From positions 186,001 through 250,000 of the forward strand of contig DASXML010000013.1 of NCBI GenBank assembly GCA_036495715.1: DNA of 64,000 bases, given 5' to 3'. The stretch comes from Scandinavium sp036495715 (lineage in GTDB: Bacteria; Pseudomonadota; Gammaproteobacteria; Enterobacterales; Enterobacteriaceae). Position numbers and translations under genes: made by a program. The notes under the pieces are model-generated. The model was not told the origin of the DNA and made no database searches. It saw only the letters and a program-made list of their open reading frames with translations. Positions 61,421-64,000 of this stretch are shown here, one piece after another (position 1 is the first letter of the stretch; every line of letters begins with the position of its first letter).

Positions 61421-62170
61421 ATGGCGACGCATTTTGCTAGAGGGATCCTTAATGACGGGCACCTTCACTCGATACGCCTCTCATCAACTTGTCATAACGA
61501 AGCGCGGCAGATGCCTCAGCATCGCCGGGCGCGATTCCTGGCTTCCCGCGGGTTGCTTGCTGAACTGCTGTTTATGCTTTACGGCATCAGTGAACTTCCG
61601 GAAATAACCCATCACCCGGACGGCAAACCGGTTTTTCGTGACGGCAACCAACCACGCTTTTCTATTGCCTATGCCGGAAATATTGTCGGCGTGGCGCTGA
61701 CGACTGAAGGTGAATGCGGTCTGGATATGGAACTCCAGCGCCTCACTCGCCGCTATCGCAGCCCGAATGCCTCAGAAATCTATCCCTTCAGCAATAATGA
61801 AAATTTGTGGATCAAAAATCAAAACGACCCCAACGAAGCCCGTTCCCAACTATTAACCCTACGCCAGAGCGTCCTGAAACTCACCGGTGAGATCCAAAGC
61901 GATTCGCAGCAGCTTCTTCAGTTGCTGCCTGGGTCTGGCCGCCTGCGCGCCGCAAGAATGATGCAGATAGAAGCCATTTGCGATGCAGAAGATGTGCTGG
62001 TGTGGTCGATTGCCGCAACGCCCGCGATTGAGCGCCTTAAAGTCTGGGAATTTGACAGCAAAACCGGCTGGCGGAGCTTACCCGATATTCAGTTCCGCGC
62101 CAGCGAACCTGCCGCACGCCTGATGCGTTTTACCAGTCTGCCTGCGGAAAAAGCCCTTATACTGAATTGA
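61421..62170 (+). CDS. yieE: YieE, 4'-phosphopantetheinyl transferase-like protein
   Basis: 249 residues, E. coli length. The Mg-binding motif GLDMELQR is present near residue 105, after RARFLASRGLL. The second motif (W/F-x-x-K-E) is degenerate (RQSVLKLTG), so activity towards a carrier protein is uncertain. No carrier protein or synthase gene is nearby. It is followed by yieF within 31 bp. Confidence 0.9.
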   Translation: MATHFARGILNDGHLHSIRLSSTCHNEARQMPQHRRARFLASRGLLAELLFMLYGISELPEITHHPDGKPVFRDGNQPRFSIAYAGNIVGVALTTEGECGLDMELQRLTRRYRSPNASEIYPFSNNENLWIKNQNDPNEARSQLLTLRQSVLKLTGEIQSDSQQLLQLLPGSGRLRAARMMQIEAICDAEDVLVWSIAATPAIERLKVWEFDSKTGWRSLPDIQFRASEPAARLMRFTSLPAEKALILN

Positions 62171-62200
62171 CCCATCATGATGAAAAATAAAGGAGCAATC

Positions 62201-62767
62201 ATGTCTGAAGCGTTGAAAGTTGTTACGTTATTGGGAAGCCTGCGCAAAGGTTCATTCAACGGTATGGTTGCGAGCACCCTACCAAACATCGCCCCGGCGG
62301 GAATGGCGATTTCTGCGCTGCCGTCGATTGGTGACATCCCATTATACGATGCAGATATCCAGCAGGAAGAAGGCTTCCCGCAAAGCGTAGAAGCGCTGGC
62401 GGCGCAGATTCGCGAAGCTGATGGTGTAGTCATTGTGACACCAGAGTACAACTACTCGGTACCCGGTGGCCTGAAAAACGCCATCGACTGGCTGTCACGC
62501 CTACCGGAGCAGCCGTTGGCCGGTAAGCCTGTGCTGATTCAGACCAGTTCTATGGGTGCCATTGGCGGCGCACGCTGCCAATATCATCTGCGTCAGATTC
62601 TGGTGTTCCTCGATGCAATGGTCATGAACAAGCCGGAATTCATGGGCGGCGTGATTCAGAACAAAGTCGACCCGCAGTCGGGCCAGGTTGTGGATCAAAA
62701 CACCCTCGATCACCTGACCGGACAGCTAACCGCGTTCGGCGACTACATCCAGCGCGTAAAAGCGTAA
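62201..62767 (+). CDS. yieF: YieF (ChrR), NADPH quinone/chromate reductase
   Basis: 188 residues from MSEALKVV, preceded by AAGGAGC; a reading from 62177 adds eight residues. It is an FMN-binding flavodoxin-like reductase with LLGSLRKGSFNG (phosphate loop) and TPEYNYSVPGGLKNAIDW. It reduces quinones and chromate by two or more electrons, limiting radical formation. Confidence 0.96.
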   Translation: MSEALKVVTLLGSLRKGSFNGMVASTLPNIAPAGMAISALPSIGDIPLYDADIQQEEGFPQSVEALAAQIREADGVVIVTPEYNYSVPGGLKNAIDWLSRLPEQPLAGKPVLIQTSSMGAIGGARCQYHLRQILVFLDAMVMNKPEFMGGVIQNKVDPQSGQVVDQNTLDHLTGQLTAFGDYIQRVKA

Positions 62768-62769
62768 TA

Positions 62770-62800
62770 AAAAACCCGGTAGCGTTTGCTTACCGGGTTC
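62770..62800. terminator. Hairpin between yieF and yieG
   Basis: AACCCGGTA and TACCGGGTT arms. On the minus strand it is followed by TTTTTATTAC, so it terminates yieG well; in the plus direction the T-run is weak. Confidence 0.8.
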
Positions 62801-62826
62801 TCTCGTACTCAGTTCAATACCGCATT

Positions 62827-64000
62827 TTAGTGCGCGTCGATAAACACTATCTTCAGCACAAACAGCAGCGCAACGGCAATCACGCACGGGCTGAGATCGC
62901 GGAAACGACCAGTACCGATTTTCATCACGCAGTACGAAATGAAGCCCAGCGCGATACCTTCGGTAATTGAGAAGCTAAATGGCATCATCACCGCAGTAAT
63001 AAACGCCGGAACGGCTTCTGTCAGATCATCCCACTTCACGCGAGCAAGGCTTGACGTCATCAGCACGCCGACATAAATCAGCGCACCCGCAGCAGCGTAA
63101 GGCGGCACCATACCCGCCAGCGGTGACAGGAAAATCACCAGCAGGAACAGCAGGCCAACGACCACGGCGGTCAGACCGGTACGGCCACCCACGGACACAC
63201 CGGAAGAGGATTCAATGTACGCGGTAACGGAAGACGTCCCAATGAATGCGCCCGCCACAGAAGAGATACTGTCGACATACAGCGCCTGCTTCATGCGTGG
63301 GAATTTGCCTTTATCATCAGTCAGACCCGCTTTATCGGTCACACCAATCAGAGTGCCGGAGGAGTCAAACAGGTTGACCAGCATGAAGGAGAAAATCACG
63401 CCTGCGAGGCCAATGTTAAATGAACCCGCCAAATCAACATGACCGATAACGGACGTCACATCCGGCGGTGTGGAAACAATCCCGCCATAATGTACATCGC
63501 CCAGCATCCAGCCCAACAGGGTGGTCACCACGATAGATACCAGCACCGCCGCGTGAATATTACGCGAGGCCAGAATAGCGATGATAAAGAAGCCCAGCAC
63601 GCCCAGCAGCACGCTGTGCGATGTCAGGTTACCAATGGTCACCAGCGTTTCTTTGTTGGCAACGATCACGCCCGCATTCTTCAGGCCCATCATGCCGATA
63701 AACAGGCCGATACCGCTGGTGATACCCACGCGCAGGCTCATTGGGATATTGGCAATCATCCAGTAGCGCACGCGGAAAATGGTCAGTAACAGCAGACCGA
63801 CGGCGCCCCAGAAAATCGCGCCCATGCCGATTTGCCAGGACAAGCCCATGGCACCGACCACCACGAAGGCGAAGAAGGCGTTCAAACCCATTGCTGGCGC
63901 AAGCGCGACAGGCAAATTAGCGAACAGCCCCATCAAGATGCTGCCGAACGCGGCGATAAGACAGGTGGTAACGAAAACCGCACTGGTATCCATGCCTGCG
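62827..64000 (-). CDS. adeP: YieG (AdeP), adenine permease, partial
   Basis: The C-terminal 390 or so of about 445 residues lie in the window; the N-terminus is beyond the right edge (in-frame codons A-G precede MDTSAVFVTT, matching E. coli). It is an NCS2/AzgA-like purine transporter with about 12 helices in the full protein. Conserved segments are ALAPAMGLNAFFAF, SSVTAYIESSSGVSVGGRTGLTA and VGVLMTSSL. It imports adenine by proton symport. Confidence 0.96.
   Translation of the reverse strand, partial: AGMDTSAVFVTTCLIAAFGSILMGLFANLPVALAPAMGLNAFFAFVVVGAMGLSWQIGMGAIFWGAVGLLLLTIFRVRYWMIANIPMSLRVGITSGIGLFIGMMGLKNAGVIVANKETLVTIGNLTSHSVLLGVLGFFIIAILASRNIHAAVLVSIVVTTLLGWMLGDVHYGGIVSTPPDVTSVIGHVDLAGSFNIGLAGVIFSFMLVNLFDSSGTLIGVTDKAGLTDDKGKFPRMKQALYVDSISSVAGAFIGTSSVTAYIESSSGVSVGGRTGLTAVVVGLLFLLVIFLSPLAGMVPPYAAAGALIYVGVLMTSSLARVKWDDLTEAVPAFITAVMMPFSFSITEGIALGFISYCVMKIGTGRFRDLSPCVIAVALLFVLKIVFIDAH

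Overview
The window is a chromosomal segment from a gammaproteobacterium of the family Enterobacteriaceae. Gene content, protein lengths and local order match Escherichia coli/Salmonella/Citrobacter/Enterobacter-type genomes almost gene for gene (gyrB-recF-dnaN-dnaA-rpmH-rnpA-yidD-yidC-mnmE; exbDB-metC-yghB-yqhC-yqhD-dkgA; parC-ygiV-ygiW-qseBC-mdaB-ygiN; dgoRKADT). The species cannot be fixed from the window. Relative to E. coli K-12 it lacks the hyb operon beside yghU, cbrABC, yidB and tnaCAB-mdtL-yidZ at the expected positions.

Layout. 0.1-25.6 kb corresponds to the E. coli yghU-to-ygiN region: a GST-like oxidoreductase, a diguanylate cyclase, yghW, yghZ, an unrecognised three-gene cluster (3.6-5.1 kb), a membrane-rich chemoreceptor, the TonB energising pair exbB/exbD, metC, aldehyde-detoxifying yqhD/dkgA with the regulator yqhC, ygiQ, ftsP, plsC, parC, an AraC-GyrI regulator, and the qseBC two-component system with mdaB-ygiN. 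25.7-28.9 kb is accessory DNA: a DUF2971 gene, two orphan reading frames, REP elements and a complete ISL3-family insertion sequence. 29.1-64 kb corresponds to the E. coli tisB-to-yieG region: tisB, emrD, a sulfatase/maturase/transporter operon (yidKJHGF), yidL, a yidE remnant, ibpAB, yidQR, the D-galactonate operon, a two-gene island (predicted helical pore-former-like protein plus a stefin-type cystatin), yidA, the gyrB-dnaA replication block, rpmH-rnpA-yidD-yidC-mnmE, a second chemoreceptor, yieE, yieF and the truncated end of yieG/adeP.

The two halves are far apart in E. coli (roughly 0.7 Mb by memory), yet are joined here in the same relative orientation. The join coincides with the ISL3 element. 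The element sits exactly between two LexA half-operators: CTGT plus 8 nt on its left, 8 nt plus ACAG on its right. The two 8-nt flanks differ, so they are not a target duplication. This is best explained by recombination between two copies, each inserted into the centre of a different SOS box. It leaves the SOS toxin gene tisB without half of its LexA operator and without its neighbouring antitoxin RNA gene istR. An assembly misjoin across IS copies is the main alternative.

Regulatory signals readable in the sequence include a Fur box (exbB), tandem met boxes (metC), a PmrA/QseB box (qseB), a near-perfect DgoR operator, a sigma-32 promoter and two ROSE-type RNA thermometers (ibpA, ibpB), a DnaA box in a GATC-dense region upstream of dnaA, and many hairpin terminators and REP-type repeats. 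I see no tRNA, rRNA, CRISPR array or oriC in the window.
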